A DNA stretch of 64,000 bases from Scatophagus argus (taxonomy: Eukaryota; Chordata; Actinopteri; Scatophagidae). Under the pieces are notes generated by a model. It saw only the letters and a list, made by a program, of their open reading frames with translations. It was not told where the DNA came from and did not search any database. Made by a program: the position numbers and the translations under genes. Below, piece after piece: positions 11,943-23,940 of this stretch. Numbering within the stretch: the first letter of the stretch is position 1; each line of letters begins with the position of its first letter. The stretch lies in contig NC_058504.1 in the NCBI RefSeq assembly GCF_020382885.2, positions 6,438,519 through 6,502,518 on the forward strand. The letters run 5' to 3'.

Positions 11943-13467
11943 GATTCTCATCCCAGCCGCTTCACACTCGGCTGCAAACCTCCCCAGTGCATGCTGAAGG
12001 TCCTGGCTCAAAGAAACCAACAGGACAACATTGTTCACAAAAAGCAGAGATGAAATCCTATGGTTCCCAAAAGGTTCCCTCCAGTCCCTGGCTGCCCCTA
12101 GAAATCCTGTCCATGAAAATGATGAACAAGACCGGTGACAACAGGCTGCCCTGCCTGAGTCCAACATGCACTGGGAACAGGTCTGACTTATTGCCAGCGA
12201 TGCAAACCAGACTCCGAGAGTACAGAGACCGCACAGCCCATAGCAACGAGCCCCGGACCCCATACTCCCAGAACCAAGAACTCCACAGAATGCTACCGAG
12301 AACACGGTCGAATGCCTTCTCAAAGTCCACAAAACACATTTGGACAAACTCCCATGAACCCCCGAGCACCCTGTGGAGGGTATAGAGCTGGTCCAGTGTT
12401 CCACAACCAGGGCGAAAAGCACATTGTTCCTCCTGGATCCGACGTTCGACTATCAGTCGAGTTCTCCTCTCCAGTACCCTGGAATAGACTTTCCAAGGGA
12501 GGCTGAGAAGTGTGATCCCTCTGTAGTTGGAGCACACCCTCCAGTCCCCCCTCTTGAAAAGAATAATCACCACCCCAGTCTGCCAGTCCTGGGGCCCTGT
12601 CCCCCATTGCCACGTGATGGTGCAGAGGCGTGTCAGACAAGACAGCCCTACAACATCTAGAGACTTAAGGTACTCAGGACAGATCTCATCCACCCCTAGT
12701 CCTGTGCCACAGAGGAGCTTTCCAACCACTTCAGTGACTTCAGCTTGGATGATGAATGGATCAGTCTCTGGGTCCTCAGCCTCTGCTTCCATGACGGAAT
12801 GCGTGTCAGCAAGTTTGAGGAGACTCTCGAAGTATTCCTTCCACCTTCCCACAGTGTCCCCAGTCAATGTCAGCTGCTCCCAACTTACAACTGCTCAGTC
12901 TACTTTGCACAGCTTTTTGATCCATAGGCAGAAGCAACAGTGAGAGACCCAAAGGCGCAGGAAAACTACCCTCCCGTTCACTAGGGAGAACTCCAACACA
13001 TGGCGGCTGAGCTGGGGGCTATAAGCAAGCCCACACCAGATCGCTGCCTCACACCATGGGCAACTCCAGAATACAAGATAGTCCAGCCTCTCTCAAGGAG
13101 TTGGGTTCCAGAGCCCAGGCTGTCCATGGAAGTAAGCCCGGCTATCTTTAACCGGTACCACTCAATTTCCTACACGAGCTCAGGCATGTGCCTGGCCAGG
13201 TCCCGTGGCAGAGCCCCAACCCCAGGCCTGGCTCCAGGGTGGGGCCCCAGTAACGGCAATCTGGGTGACATACACGTTCTTGTTGTTAAATTATTCATTC
13301 GAGGTGGCTGAACCACTCTTAGACAGACCTGTCACATAAGACCTGTTTGCCTTGGAAGACCTCCAACAGGGGCATTAAGGTCCCAACAACAAAGCCTGTC
13401 GAATCATTCGGGTACTCAAATCCCTCCAACACGTTAAGGTGGCAGTTCAAGAAGGGATCGGCAAGTG
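11943..13467 (-). mobile_element. Rex3 (RTE-clade) LINE remnant, internally deleted
   Basis: Minus-strand Rex3. Frame 12867-12058 encodes a reverse transcriptase stretch: GRWKEYFESLL, DWQTGVVI (the segment used for the classic Rex3 primer), YRGITLLSLPWKVYSRVLERR, FVDFEKAFDRV, LRQGSLLSPVLFIIFMDRISR. The lower end (11943-12060) holds the part coding for the region after the YADD box. Upstream of the RT most of the endonuclease is missing; the 5' UTR-like part (GC-rich, about 12915-13467) follows directly. It shares its right-hand flank with the Rex3 copies near 20.6 and 49.2 kb, indicating one ancestral insertion. Confidence 0.8.
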
Positions 13468-14960
13468 ATTTACAGTGATCTGCAAAGTAAAATATATTTT
13501 CTTTAAATGCAGTCTGCTGACTCTGGTTAAACAAAAAGGATTGTACTCTTTAACAGAAAGGTCTTTGTCTGTTGGGATCTTTTCCAAAATGTCTAACACT
13601 TAAAATAAAAATAAGATGCTCAAAATAATCAGATTGTCAGGGCCTGTCAGTACTCCTCCCATATTCCTTTGTGTTCTCCTCCTCCTAACATCTGTGGCAG
13701 AGAAGAGGACTCCAAACAAACTCAGATCCATAATGAACAATGTCCATCATCCTCTGCACAGAACCTTAAATAGGCAGAGGAGCACAATCAGCCACAGGCT
13801 GCTGTCTCTGTTCTACTCCATGGACAGGTTGAGGAGGTCACTTGTCCCTCAGGACATACAGCTCTTCAGCTCCTCCCTGGGAGGACAGCATTAGACTGCG
13901 TCACTGAACGGTTTCACATTATACATTTCCTTAATCACTTCATCACTTTATCACTCAGAGACCTGACTGCAGGCTTCAACAGGATATGCAGCAAGGGGAC
14001 AGCGACAACAGGTTTCAGCAGGCTAATATTACTTGAACAAACTGAAATGTTTTACTTTTCCACGGTTTCCTGGTTAATGTGCTCTTTCAAAGCACAAACT
14101 ATGTTGTTGTTAGTGTTTTCAAGTTGCAGCCAAAGACATCAACAACCACCTGCTGGCTCAGCTATGAGCTATAAAATATATTCACATGTACAAATGCCAC
14201 TTTGTATTTACACCTCAGTTTGAAGGCCGACCACAACAAAGCTTAAGTTTCCATGCATCATTTCACTGTCAGCGATGACAGTGAAATGTGTTTCTCTGTG
14301 TGTGAAAGCACAAAGCAGGCTAAAGGTACATTAAGAACTTCTGCTTTAAACTACATTTTACATTTGTTACTGTTCTTATGTCCTCAACACTTGTTTTGGT
14401 TTGTGGTCAACAGTATCTTGACCCTGATGAAGGCCACAAACCACAATGCGCTGCTCTAAACAATGTTATGGTAGTTTTGGTCATGTAGATAGACAGGTTG
14501 TCTACTGATTTGTCTTCATTCTCATGCACCATTCAGATTGGTAAAATGAGGGAAGAAAACTCTGTTTTGTGTAGTCATTCTGATGCCACAGTTTGTGTTG
14601 TTGAACTGGACTGTATTATACTGTGAGGTGCTCCAGTCCACATGGGTTCCCTCCCTCAGATAAAAATATATAGTTCAGACACTCTAAAAGCCTCCAGCTG
14701 AACAGCTCCTGAACAGCTCCTGTTCCTCTGACACTGTGAGCATCACTTTGCTGCTACCTTTTGCCCTCAGCAGAGAAGTAAAGCAGTGGTTTAACAGCCC
14801 AACTCAACTCTGTGTGCTGTGCTCTTCCTGTTGATGTGACTAACCTCAGAGTGGGCGGGTCATCGGTGAAGATGTGGAGCCTCTGGATTGGCTGCCTCGC
14901 AAACTATTTAAGATGGCTCCTCTGACTTGGTGCATCACTTTGGTAAATGAATGGATGCAT
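13468..14960 (+). repeat. NITR upstream block (copy for gene C)
   Basis: Homologous to the blocks before B, E, F and I. Includes a LINE protein-end fragment (separate entry), the CAACAGGATATG module near 13960-14060, and the GGGCGGG / inverted CCAAT / CTATTTAAG stretch near 14853-14912. Confidence 0.55.
13686..13894 (+). mobile_element. CR1/Rex1-type LINE C-terminal fragment
   Basis: Plus-strand frame LRSIMNNVHHPLHRTLNRQ ... RLLSLFYSMDRLRRSLVP resembles the extreme C-terminus of CR1/Rex1-clade LINE proteins. Near-identical copies at 24.17-24.47 and 30.67-30.98 kb sit at the same place in the upstream blocks of E and F, so it was inserted once before the block was duplicated. Confidence 0.6.
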
Positions 14961-15369
14961 ATTTTTTAAATACACAAGAATGAAACAAATCGTATTTAGA
15001 TGATTGCTACAGACATTGGATCATTTGTGACTTTCTACAATGTATTGTCAGTTACTGGGTTTATTCTGCAGTTTTTTTTTACAGTAGTTACTCTATTACT
15101 GTGCTTTTCACTGTAACCCTTTGATTACTGTGATTCTACACTAATGACAACAGAATAATATATGAATATTATATTCATTTCTATTCCTAAATCCTCCAGA
15201 ATCCAACTCACTGGACCTTTAACACATGACCTCCACAAGGTAAAATTACATCATTTAGGATGAGATTTGTGTGTCCTACACAGTTTAACTACATGAGTGA
15301 GTGTCGACTGAAAGGTCCATCAACTTGTTTTTAAAATACGAGAGAAAATGAACAAAATATTTTTGGATT

Positions 15370-15648
15370 ACATTTGTAGTACATCAGATCAAATCATCTC
15401 TTGTGTTAACTCTCAGTGTCAGTTATAGAAACCCACCAACAAACATCAAACAAAAACGTGCTGTTGTTTCATGCCTTTCGGTCGGAAAGATGGGTGATAT
15501 TATTTCCACTGTGGTAGTACAGTGACAGGCCATCATAACGACAGGCCAATCAGATTGTTGTGAAATTGTTCCCTCCCACTTGATATCATCACTATAAGAT
15601 GAAGCGTCTTCTAATATCATCTAATTTAACGGCTGTCACGGCCAGAAG
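15370..15648 (+). promoter_or_regulatory. proximal promoter of gene C
   Basis: RUNX-type TGTGGT at 15510-15515, CCAAT (GGCCAATCAGA) at 15546-15550 and TATAAGA at 15593-15599, followed by the ATG at 15649. The same order and spacing recur in E, F and I. Confidence 0.6.
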
Positions 15649-17322
15649 ATGTTCTTCATATTTTATTTACTGCTGACACTCAGGGTGGGAAGTAAGTGCA
15701 TGAAATCAAATTCTTTCCATATACATTTCAAGTATATTGTCATCGTATCAGTTTAATACAAGATATGTATGAATATACTGCATCTCTGTTGTTTGTCACT
15801 GATGTATTTAATGTTATGTTTAGGATGCACAGATGATGTGATCGTTGACGTGAAGACTGTTGGTGTTGGAGATGATGTGACTCTGACCTGTACCCGCCAG
15901 AAAGCTCACGATACAATAACAGCCTTGTTCTGGATCAGGCTTGTTTCTGGAAGCTTACCTGAATTCTTGGGAGGAACATATACCTTTGATTATGAGGGTA
16001 TTAATCAGACTCCTCGCATCACAGCAAAACAAGGACCTGGAACGTTTCTTCTCCATATTAATGAAACAAAGAGAAGTGATACTGGACTTTACTACTGTGT
16101 AAAAGTTCAGCGACGTGACATGAAATTTTTGAATGGAACATTTCTGAGAATTAAAGGTAAACACCATTTATAACAGCAGTGTACATACATTTTCATATGG
16201 AGGCAGGACTTCAGAGGAAAGTGTTGATGTGTATTTTAAAGTTTTCATCAGGAGAGTAAAGCATGTTTCATTTCATGTTTGTATTTCCCAGGATCAGAAC
16301 CTGATATCACTGCTGTCATTCAGGAGCCTCCATCTGATTCAGTCCATCCAGGAGACTCAGAGCCTCTGAAGTGTTCAGTCCTCTCTGACCCTGAAGACAA
16401 AACATGTCCAGGAGGTCCCAGTCTGTTCTGGTTCAAAGCTGGATCAGATGAATCTCATCCCAGTGTCATTTACACTCATGGAGACTCTGGTGATGGATGT
16501 GACAAGAGTCCTGAGGCTCACGCTCCACAGAAATGTGTCTACAGCTTCTCTAAGAACGTCAGCTCCTCTGATGCTGGGACTTATTACTGTGCTGTGGCCA
16601 CATGTGGGGAGATATTATTTGGAAATGGAACAAAAATGGACACTGAAGGTAACTGCTGAATATTTCGATATCCATGAAGATGTTTGGCAAACCCTGCATT
16701 GTAACATCATGTTAACTTTCATTGTTTGTTCTTCTTCATATTGTTTCAGCCCCTAACACGCAGGAGGACAATACAGTTCTGCTTCTGTTATGTGCTGCTT
16801 TGGCTCTAAGTCTGATTGTTATAACCTTCCTGATTTTTACCATCAAGAAAACATCTTGTGGTTGTTGCAAAGGTAACAGAATTTCAGCCTATAAAACAGC
16901 ATTTTGCAAAAGCTAATGTCAAGATATATACATTAAGCCAAGTCAATTTTAATGATGTTGCCCCATTTCCAATAAATATAATATTGTCTATTTGTGTAAA
17001 ATTAACCTACAGCATCTTTCCCCTAAATCTTTGTTTTTATTTGTTAATAAAGCTCAAACAGCCAGCGGTGACCAGCAAAGTCAGCAGGTAAGGTATAAAG
17101 AAAAGATGACGACTGAATAGTTATTAACATACGTAAATGTCAACATGTGGTATCTCATAACATTTTGTTCATATATTTGCTCAGAGAGACGAGAACTCAT
17201 TGGTTTATTCTGCACCAACCTTCACCAAGAGCAAAGCTGCCAAATCAGGGAAAAGGAAAGTAAAAACAACTGAAGGAGGGATAATCTACTCTGACGTCCG
17301 GACTTTTGGATCTGCCAGTTAA
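15649..17322 (+). CDS. nitr: NITR gene C, type-1 tail with canonical ITIM
   Basis: Complete six-exon NITR of 342 aa: signal 15649-15691, V 15824-16156, I 16292-16648, TM 16750-16872, linker 17053-17087, tail 17185-17322 (1029 bp). Signal MFFIFYLLLTLRVGR. The V domain is one codon longer than in B (KAHDTIT in the CDR1 region) and keeps DTGLYYC and NGTFLRI, with N-glycosylation sequons NQT and NGT. The I domain is nearly identical to the other copies, with SEPLKC in place of SVTLQC. The helix has no charge and is followed by KKTSCGCCK. The tail has IIYSDV, a canonical ITIM. Intron 4 keeps the empty Tc1 target, so C represents the uninterrupted type-1 gene. Expected on the plasma membrane of immune cells as an inhibitory receptor; ligand unknown. 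Confidence 0.9.
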
Positions 17323-19244
17323 AGCTAAGATATTTTTGTGTTTTACAAAGCAGCTTCTTTCCAATAAGATGTATAAACTATCACTGTCATTTGCCGTTGG
17401 TAACTATATTTAAAAACTAAATTTTTGTCCAGTCTGAAATTGTGTAAAAAAATAAGAATATCCAGATTTGATCATTTTTGGCTTTTGGTGACATCAGTTT
17501 TGTGCATCTACATCTTGATTTATTTTTGTGCATTTTCTCTTATTAAAGTCATTGAAGAGTTTTATCAGGCCACCACTCAAACAAAGATTAATCTTAAAGA
17601 CGACGAGGGTTGAGGAAGGTTTTTAATCTGTTTGTCTTGTATCTGCTGCTCAGATTTAAGTCTGTTAATGTCTTTCATGTATCAACAACATGTAAAAATA
17701 ATTGCAGGAAATAAAACTGATGTTGGTGTACATGTGTTGTTTCCTTCTTTGAAAGTCAAACTTTTAACCGAAAACTAAAAACCTGTAAACATGTTTTCAG
17801 TTTGTGCCCCATGACTCAAAGTTCTTTCCAACATGTGCCAGCATTCACACACACATTCACACACACATTCACACACAGCTGGCAGAGGACACCATGTAAG
17901 CTCATCAGGACCGAAAACCATTCACATGAACACTGACACACTGATAGAAAAGCCATCATGAGCAATTTGTGGTCCAGTATCAGGATGAGTGTCTTGCCCA
18001 TGGACAAGGACAAGGATATGAAAAAGCAAACATGTTCTTTGTAAATAGAATTTCCATGAAGGAAATGTTGAACTCATAGGTAACAGTACCAAAAAACAAA
18101 AGGCAAATAAAAACTTCATGAGGACTGAATACATGTTTCATATTGTCAACAAGTGAATGTGATGTACCGTCTGTCGTAACCCTAATAAACCTGACATCTC
18201 AATATTAAACTTAAGACAGATTTAATTCAGTCATCAGGACAAACAAATATGCTTTCAAGCACAATCACACTCTGCACTCTGAAGCATTTTCTCTTAACAA
18301 CAACATGCCATGACATTTTATTTCAATAATTCAAGGTTTCCAGAGCAAATGTAGCCTGCTAATATGTTGTTTTTACCCTCTGACTTACATAGCAGCACCG
18401 GCAGGTTGACATTTTTGTTGGTGTGTGAAACATCTGCTGGGTGGATTGTGATGAAATTTGTCTCACAGTGTCTTAAAAACGTGTCAGGGGCATCCCTGTG
18501 GCTTTGTGATTAAGTTACCAAACATGAACTGCAGCTTCTGGTTGGGGACTTTTGTTTCTTCTCTCTGTCACTTATTTCAGAAACAGCTGGCTTGTGTATT
18601 TCCTGTTGCTCCTCATCTCATCAAGTTTGCACCATTCAGTCGTCATGCAAGTTTGAGATGTGAGCACCCATCAGAGCCCATCTCACAGTCAAGAAGGGTG
18701 TTGCTGCTTGTGAACTGATACAACAAATCAATTACATGCACAGTAGTTTGTGTTGTAAACACAATTAATCATTCCGAAGAGAAATCTGTATAAAATATAC
18801 TGTGTAAAAAATGTTGTAAACTCCTCCATCTTTCTGGTTCCACATCACTTTGTAGGCCTCCTGTATGTCTGCTAACAACAAGCAAAGCCACATGCAGCAC
18901 AAACACAGACAGACAGGCTGTGGTGAGCTGTTTCTCCACCCTTTGACCAACCATCAAGGCTGTTTACTCAGAACAGACCTGACCATGTGCTTCAACAGGA
19001 TATGTAGTGAGGGTAAAGCTGCAAAGAGGGAGACGACACAAGAGACTTTTGTTGCTGAACAATCTGAAATCATTTCGTTAGGGTCAATGTGCTCATTCAG
19101 TTTGATTGGTTTTTGAATTGTTGCTCACTGCCTGCCTGTGATGTTGACTTTTTGAACTGCCTGCCAGTGTGTGTCTGGTGTGTATCTGTCAAGACTGTGC
19201 TATTTTGAACTCCACACAGCCTCCCATGTCTCTCTCTATCAGTT
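17323..19244 (+). repeat. type-1 3' flank of gene C
   Basis: Shared with the flanks of B, F and H: ACACATTC-rich stretch near 17845-17878, GGCTGTTTACTCAGA module at about 18957-19020. The stretch 18435-18780 is found also downstream of F (35510-35850) but not of B. No gene seen. Confidence 0.55.
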
Positions 19245-20665
19245 GCTGAGTAGGGCAGCCTGAGTAGGGATACCCAGACTTCCCTTGGAGCCTCCTCCCA
19301 GTGGGGCATGCCCAGAACACCTCCCCAGGGAGGCGTCCAGGAGGCATCCGAGACAGATGCCTGAGCCACCTCAACTGGCTCCTTCCAATGTGGAGGAGCA
19401 GTAGCTCTACTCCGAGCTCCTCCTGAAAGAGCTCCTCACCCTATTTCTGAGGGGGTGCCCCTCCCGCTGTTGCTGCACCGATCCATCTGTCAATCTCATG
19501 CTCCCATCTTCCCTCACTCATGAACAAGACCCCAAGATACTTCAACTCCACTTGAGACAGGAGCTCTCCTCTGACCTAGAGGGGGCAGACCACATTTTTT
19601 CCGATAGAGAACCATGGCCTCAGATTTGGAGGTGCTGGTTCTCATCCCAGCCATCCCAGCCTCGTGGTGCCACAGGCACTTATGGAAATCCTTATGGATC
19701 AACATGGTGTTTGTTACGGACAAACTGTGACTAGCACAGAAGTCCAACAAAAAAACATCACTCGGGTTCAGATTGGGGAGGTCGTTCCTCCCAATCACGC
19801 CCCTCCAGGTGTCACTGTCGTCACCCACATGGGCATTGAAGTCCCCCATTAGAACTATGGGTTCCCCAGCCAGAGCATCTTGGCTCACCCGTCCCTAGAA
19901 AGCCTTGTACCCTGCACTGCTGTTTGGCCCATAGGCCAGAACAACAGTGAGTGACCCGAAGGCACAGGGAAACTACCCTCCCGTTCACCGGAGAGAACTC
20001 CAACACATGGCAGCTGAGCTGGGGGGCCATAAGCAAGCGCACACCAGGTTGCCGCCTCACACCATGGGCAAATCCAGAATAGAAGAGAGTCCAACCTCTC
20101 TCAAGAAGTTGGGTTCCAGAGCCCAGGCTGCGTGTGGAAGTGAGCCCAACTATCTCTAGCCGGTAGCGCTCGATTTCCTGCACTAGCTCAATTTTCTCAC
20201 TAGCTAGCCCCCCCAGTAAGGTGACATTCCATGTCCTCACAGCCAACGTTTTTGTCGAGGGTTTGGATCACCGGAGCACCCGGCCGCAGCTGTCACCCAA
20301 ACCACATTGCATCAGCCCCTTCTGAACCCTCCCACGGGTGATGGGCCTCACCTGACCTACGTTGCCTATTTGGGCTGTGCCCGGCCGGATCCCGTGGCAG
20401 GAGAATGCCTGTTGGCACTCTCCTGTGAACCCCAACCCCAGGCCTGGCTCCAGGGTGGGGCCCCGGTAACACCAATCTGGCCAACGTACATGTCCTTGTT
20501 GTTAAATTATTCACTAGAGGCTTCTGAACCGCTGTTAGTCAGACCTGTCACATAGGACCTGTTTGCCTTGGAAGACCCTACCAGGGACATTGAGTTCCCG
20601 ACAACAAAGCCCCTCGGATCATTTGGGTACTCAAATCCCTCCAACAGTTCAAGAGGTGATCGGCA
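19245..20665 (-). mobile_element. Rex3 LINE remnant, RT core deleted
   Basis: Minus strand. The 3' end (19245-19500) encodes the C-terminal part (LRHLSRMPPGRLPGEVFWACPTGRR). A short C-terminal RT piece follows to about 19650 and then jumps directly to endonuclease sequence: [30 protein letters not shown], and upstream VRTWNVTLLGGLASE and RYRLEIVGLTSTRSLGSG. The catalytic RT core is missing. The GC-rich 5' UTR ends near 20665. Both flanks match the copy at 48.1-49.2 kb. Confidence 0.8.
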
Positions 20666-21235
20666 AGTGATCTACAGTGATCTGCAAAGTAAAATATATT
20701 TTCTTTAAATGCAGTCTGCTGACTCTGGTTACACAAAAAGGATTGTACTCTTTAACAGAAAGGTCTTTGTCTGTTGGGATATTTTCCAAAATGTCTAACA
20801 CTTAAAATAACAATAAGATGCTCAAAATAATCAGATTGTCAGGGCCTGTCAGTACTCCTCCCATATTCCTTTGTGTTCTCCTCTGTTTCCCCTTCCTGGA
20901 CACCCCTTCCTGGCTCAAGGTACATTAAGAACTTCTGCTTTAAACTACATTTTACATTTCTTACTGTTCTTATGTCCGCAAAACTTGTTTTGGTTTGTGG
21001 TCAACAGTATCTTGACCTGATGGCCACAAACCACAACATGCTGCTCTAAACAAAGTTATGGTAGTTTTGGCCCTGTAGATAGACAGGTTGTCTTCTGATT
21101 TGTCTTCATTCTCGTACACCATTCAGATTGGTAAAGTGAGGGAAGAAAACTCTGTTTTGTGTAGTCATTTCACTGCACATTGTACCGTGTATGATTGTGT
21201 GTGTGACAAATAAACCTATCTTGTATCTTGTATGT
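20666..21235 (+). repeat. shortened upstream block of gene D
   Basis: Matches parts of the blocks before C, E and F but with large internal losses. At about 21167-21235 it carries an unrelated LINE-like 3' tail (TTTCACTGCACATTGTACCG ... GACAAATAAACC) not present in the other copies. Confidence 0.5.
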
Positions 21236-21500
21236 TGTAAATCAAACCATCTCTTGTGTTTACTCTCACTGTCAGTGATAGAAACCCACCGTGAAACATC
21301 AAACAACAGCTTGCTTTTAGTGTTGCTGCATTTCGGTTGGAAAGATGGTCAATGCTGTTTCCGCTGATGTACAGTGAAATGCCAACATAACAAGAGACCA
21401 ATCAGACTGCAGTGAAATTGTTCCCTCCCACTTCATATCATTACACAGAGATGAATTGCCTTATAATATCATCTAAAATAACTGCTGTCACAGCCAGAAG
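21236..21500 (+). promoter_or_regulatory. proximal promoter of gene D
   Basis: Nearly identical to the gene B promoter. CCAAT at 21398-21402, 103 bp before the ATG. The RUNX-type hexamer is altered as in B (CGCTGATG). Confidence 0.55.
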
Positions 21501-23267
21501 ATGCTCTCCTTTTATTTACTGCTGACATTCACTTTAGGGCGTAAGTACTAAACGTCAAATTCTTTCCTTATACATTTCAAGTATGTTGTCATCATCTTGC
21601 ATCGGTTCAATACGAGATATGTATGAATGTACCCCGTCTCTGTTGTTCGTCACTGATGTATTTAATGTTATGTTTAGGATGCACAGATGATGTGATCTTT
21701 GACATGAAGACTGTTGGTGTTGGAGATGATGTGACTCTGACCTGTACCCGCCAAGAATCAAAGGATGCAGCAGCCTTGTTTTGGATCAGGGTTGTTTCTG
21801 GAAACTTACCTGAACTCTTGGGAGGAACATTTGCATTTGATTATGAGGATGTTAATGAGGCTCCTCGTATCACAGCAAAACAAGGGCCTGGAACGTTTCT
21901 TCTCCATATTAAAGAAACCAAGAGAAGTGATACTGGACTTTACTACTGCATAAAAGTACACCAAGTTGACATGAAATTTTTGAATGGAACATTTCTGAGA
22001 ATTAAAGGTAAACACCATTTATAACAGCAGTGTACATACATTTTCATATGGAGGCAGGACTTCAGAGGAAAGTGTTGATGTGTATTTTAAAGTTTTCATT
22101 AGGAGAGTAAAGCATGTTTCATTTCATGTTTGTATTTCCCAGGATCAGAACCTGATATCACTGCTGTCATTCAGGAGCCTCCATCTGATTCAGTCCATCC
22201 AGGAGACTCAGTGACTCTGCAGTGTTCAGTCCTCTCTGACCCTGAAGACAAAACATGTCCAGGAGGTCCCAGTGTGTTCTGGTTCAAAGCTGGATCAGAT
22301 GAATCTCATCCCAGTGTCATTTACACTCATGGAGACTCTGGTGATGGATGTGACAAGAGTCCTGAGGCTCACGCTCCACAGAAATGTGTCTACAGCTTCT
22401 CTAAGAACGTCAGCTCCTCTGATGCTGGGACTTATTACTGTGCTGTGGCCACATGTGGGGAGATATTATTTGGAAATGGAACAAAACTGGACACTGAAGG
22501 TAACTGCTGAATATTTCTCCACCATCTGTAAAATCAGATTAGTTGTATGTTTAATTGTAAAACAACCACAATCCATGAAGATAAACTGTGCTTAGTTTTA
22601 TCATTTTAACAGATGATTAAATGTTGATTAATTATGGCTAATTATGCTTTTACTAATTGTTCATTTTCATCAATTGTCCTTTTCGATATTTTTCAGCAGT
22701 CGACATTCAGCTTTCTGAGAAGGTCAATACAATATTGTTTGTGCTCTGTGGTGTTTTGGTTATAAGCCTGATTCCTGTAGCTTTCCTCATTTGTTCCACA
22801 AAGAGTTATGGTAAGAGAACATTACTTATCCTTTGTTCTATGTGGGAACAACTAACTTCACTGGATTCACAGTAGAAATCAACATACAGAACCGTTCATC
22901 TTTAATATAATTAAATTCAATTAGCTAATCTTTTTTTCTTGTCTGTATTTACAGTATGTGTTCTCATACGTTTCTCATTGTTTGGTTAACAGGCACTGTG
23001 ACCACTGCTGGGCAGCAGAATCAGCATTTAAGGATGTTAATGGTAAGATTAACCTTCCACAAGAATGTTTATGATATTTAAACCCATTTATTGAGATTGT
23101 CATCTCACAATACATGCCATGTATTTTCTCAGAGAGTTGAGGACACTTGGGTTTATTCTGCTGTCATCTTCACCACCATGAGAACTGACAGCAGTGGAAC
23201 GAGGGATGCAAACACATCAGAGAGAGAGAGGATCTACGCTGCTGTCAAGGCTTTGGGGTTGGGTTAG
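21501..23267 (+). CDS. nitr: NITR gene D, own TM exon and type-2 tail
   Basis: Complete NITR of 341 aa: signal 21501-21540, V 21678-22007, I 22143-22499, TM 22697-22810, linker 22993-23042, tail 23133-23267 (1026 bp). Signal, V and I are almost the same as gene B. The TM exon is unlike all others: AVDIQLSEKVN stalk, helix TILFVLCGVLVISLIPVAFLI with an internal proline, and CSTKSYG in place of the CGCC cluster. The linker reads GTVTTAGQQNQHL. The tail has WVYSAV and RIYAAV: both tyrosines have V at +3 but W or R at -2, so they are ITIM-like only. D probably shows the uninterrupted form of the type-2 rear end that E, G and I acquired. Similarity to type-1 sequence ends just after the I exon (about 22516). 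Confidence 0.88.
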
Positions 23268-23940
23268 AAGTTCAGTCAACTGCAGCCAAAAATCTCTGTG
23301 TAAAATGAGTTATTACATGCTAAACGCATTTTGCAATTCACAAAAAACTTTTCATGTTGTGTATCTTTTAAGTCAGCATGCCTGCAAGTTATTAAAATCC
23401 AACTGAAATCACATTTAGTCATCCATTCTTGAGATCAGAAATGAATTAAAATTTGAATATATCCTGGCCAGCATCTGAACAAACAGACCTGACATTTTGA
23501 CACAGCTTGTTCAGTTAGTCTCTGTGTAAAATGAGTTATTATAAATAATTTGAACTGGATAAAAGAAACATGAGTATGCTATTTGATGCTGTTTGATCAT
23601 TAAACAAATCTCTCAACTTCATTTGTGACCCACCATCTTACTTTTATATTTTCATTTCTGTGAGTATAATGAAGACTTACACGTATAGCCTAACAATTTT
23701 CATCAAAAATTGCTCCACTCGTATTAAACAGGTCTACTGTGTGCAAAGTGACTTATCATTAACTTGTCTTGACTTGCCTTAACTTGACTTGTCATTTTGT
23801 CTATTATGTCATTTTCAATGCAAAATTGATAAGAACTTGACATTAATCAAGGTAACAATAATTTTGTTATAACAATGAAAATAAAATTTTGGGAAAAGAC
23901 AGAGCAAGAGGCCAGGCTCCAAGCAATCTGAATGAAATGT
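23268..23940 (+). repeat. type-2 3' flank of gene D
   Basis: Noncoding and shared with the flank of E (29588-30440) and in part G and I. ATTAAA at 23391-23396 is a plausible poly(A) signal. No gene seen. Confidence 0.5.

Noticed and set aside
15500-15520. CACTGTG in the NITR promoter as a V(D)J recombination heptamer, with ACAAAAACG upstream as a nonamer
   Set aside because: The orientation of the two motifs is wrong relative to each other, the spacing is neither 12 nor 23 bp, and the V and I exons are already complete with J-like ends. CACTGTG here simply overlaps the TGTGGT site.
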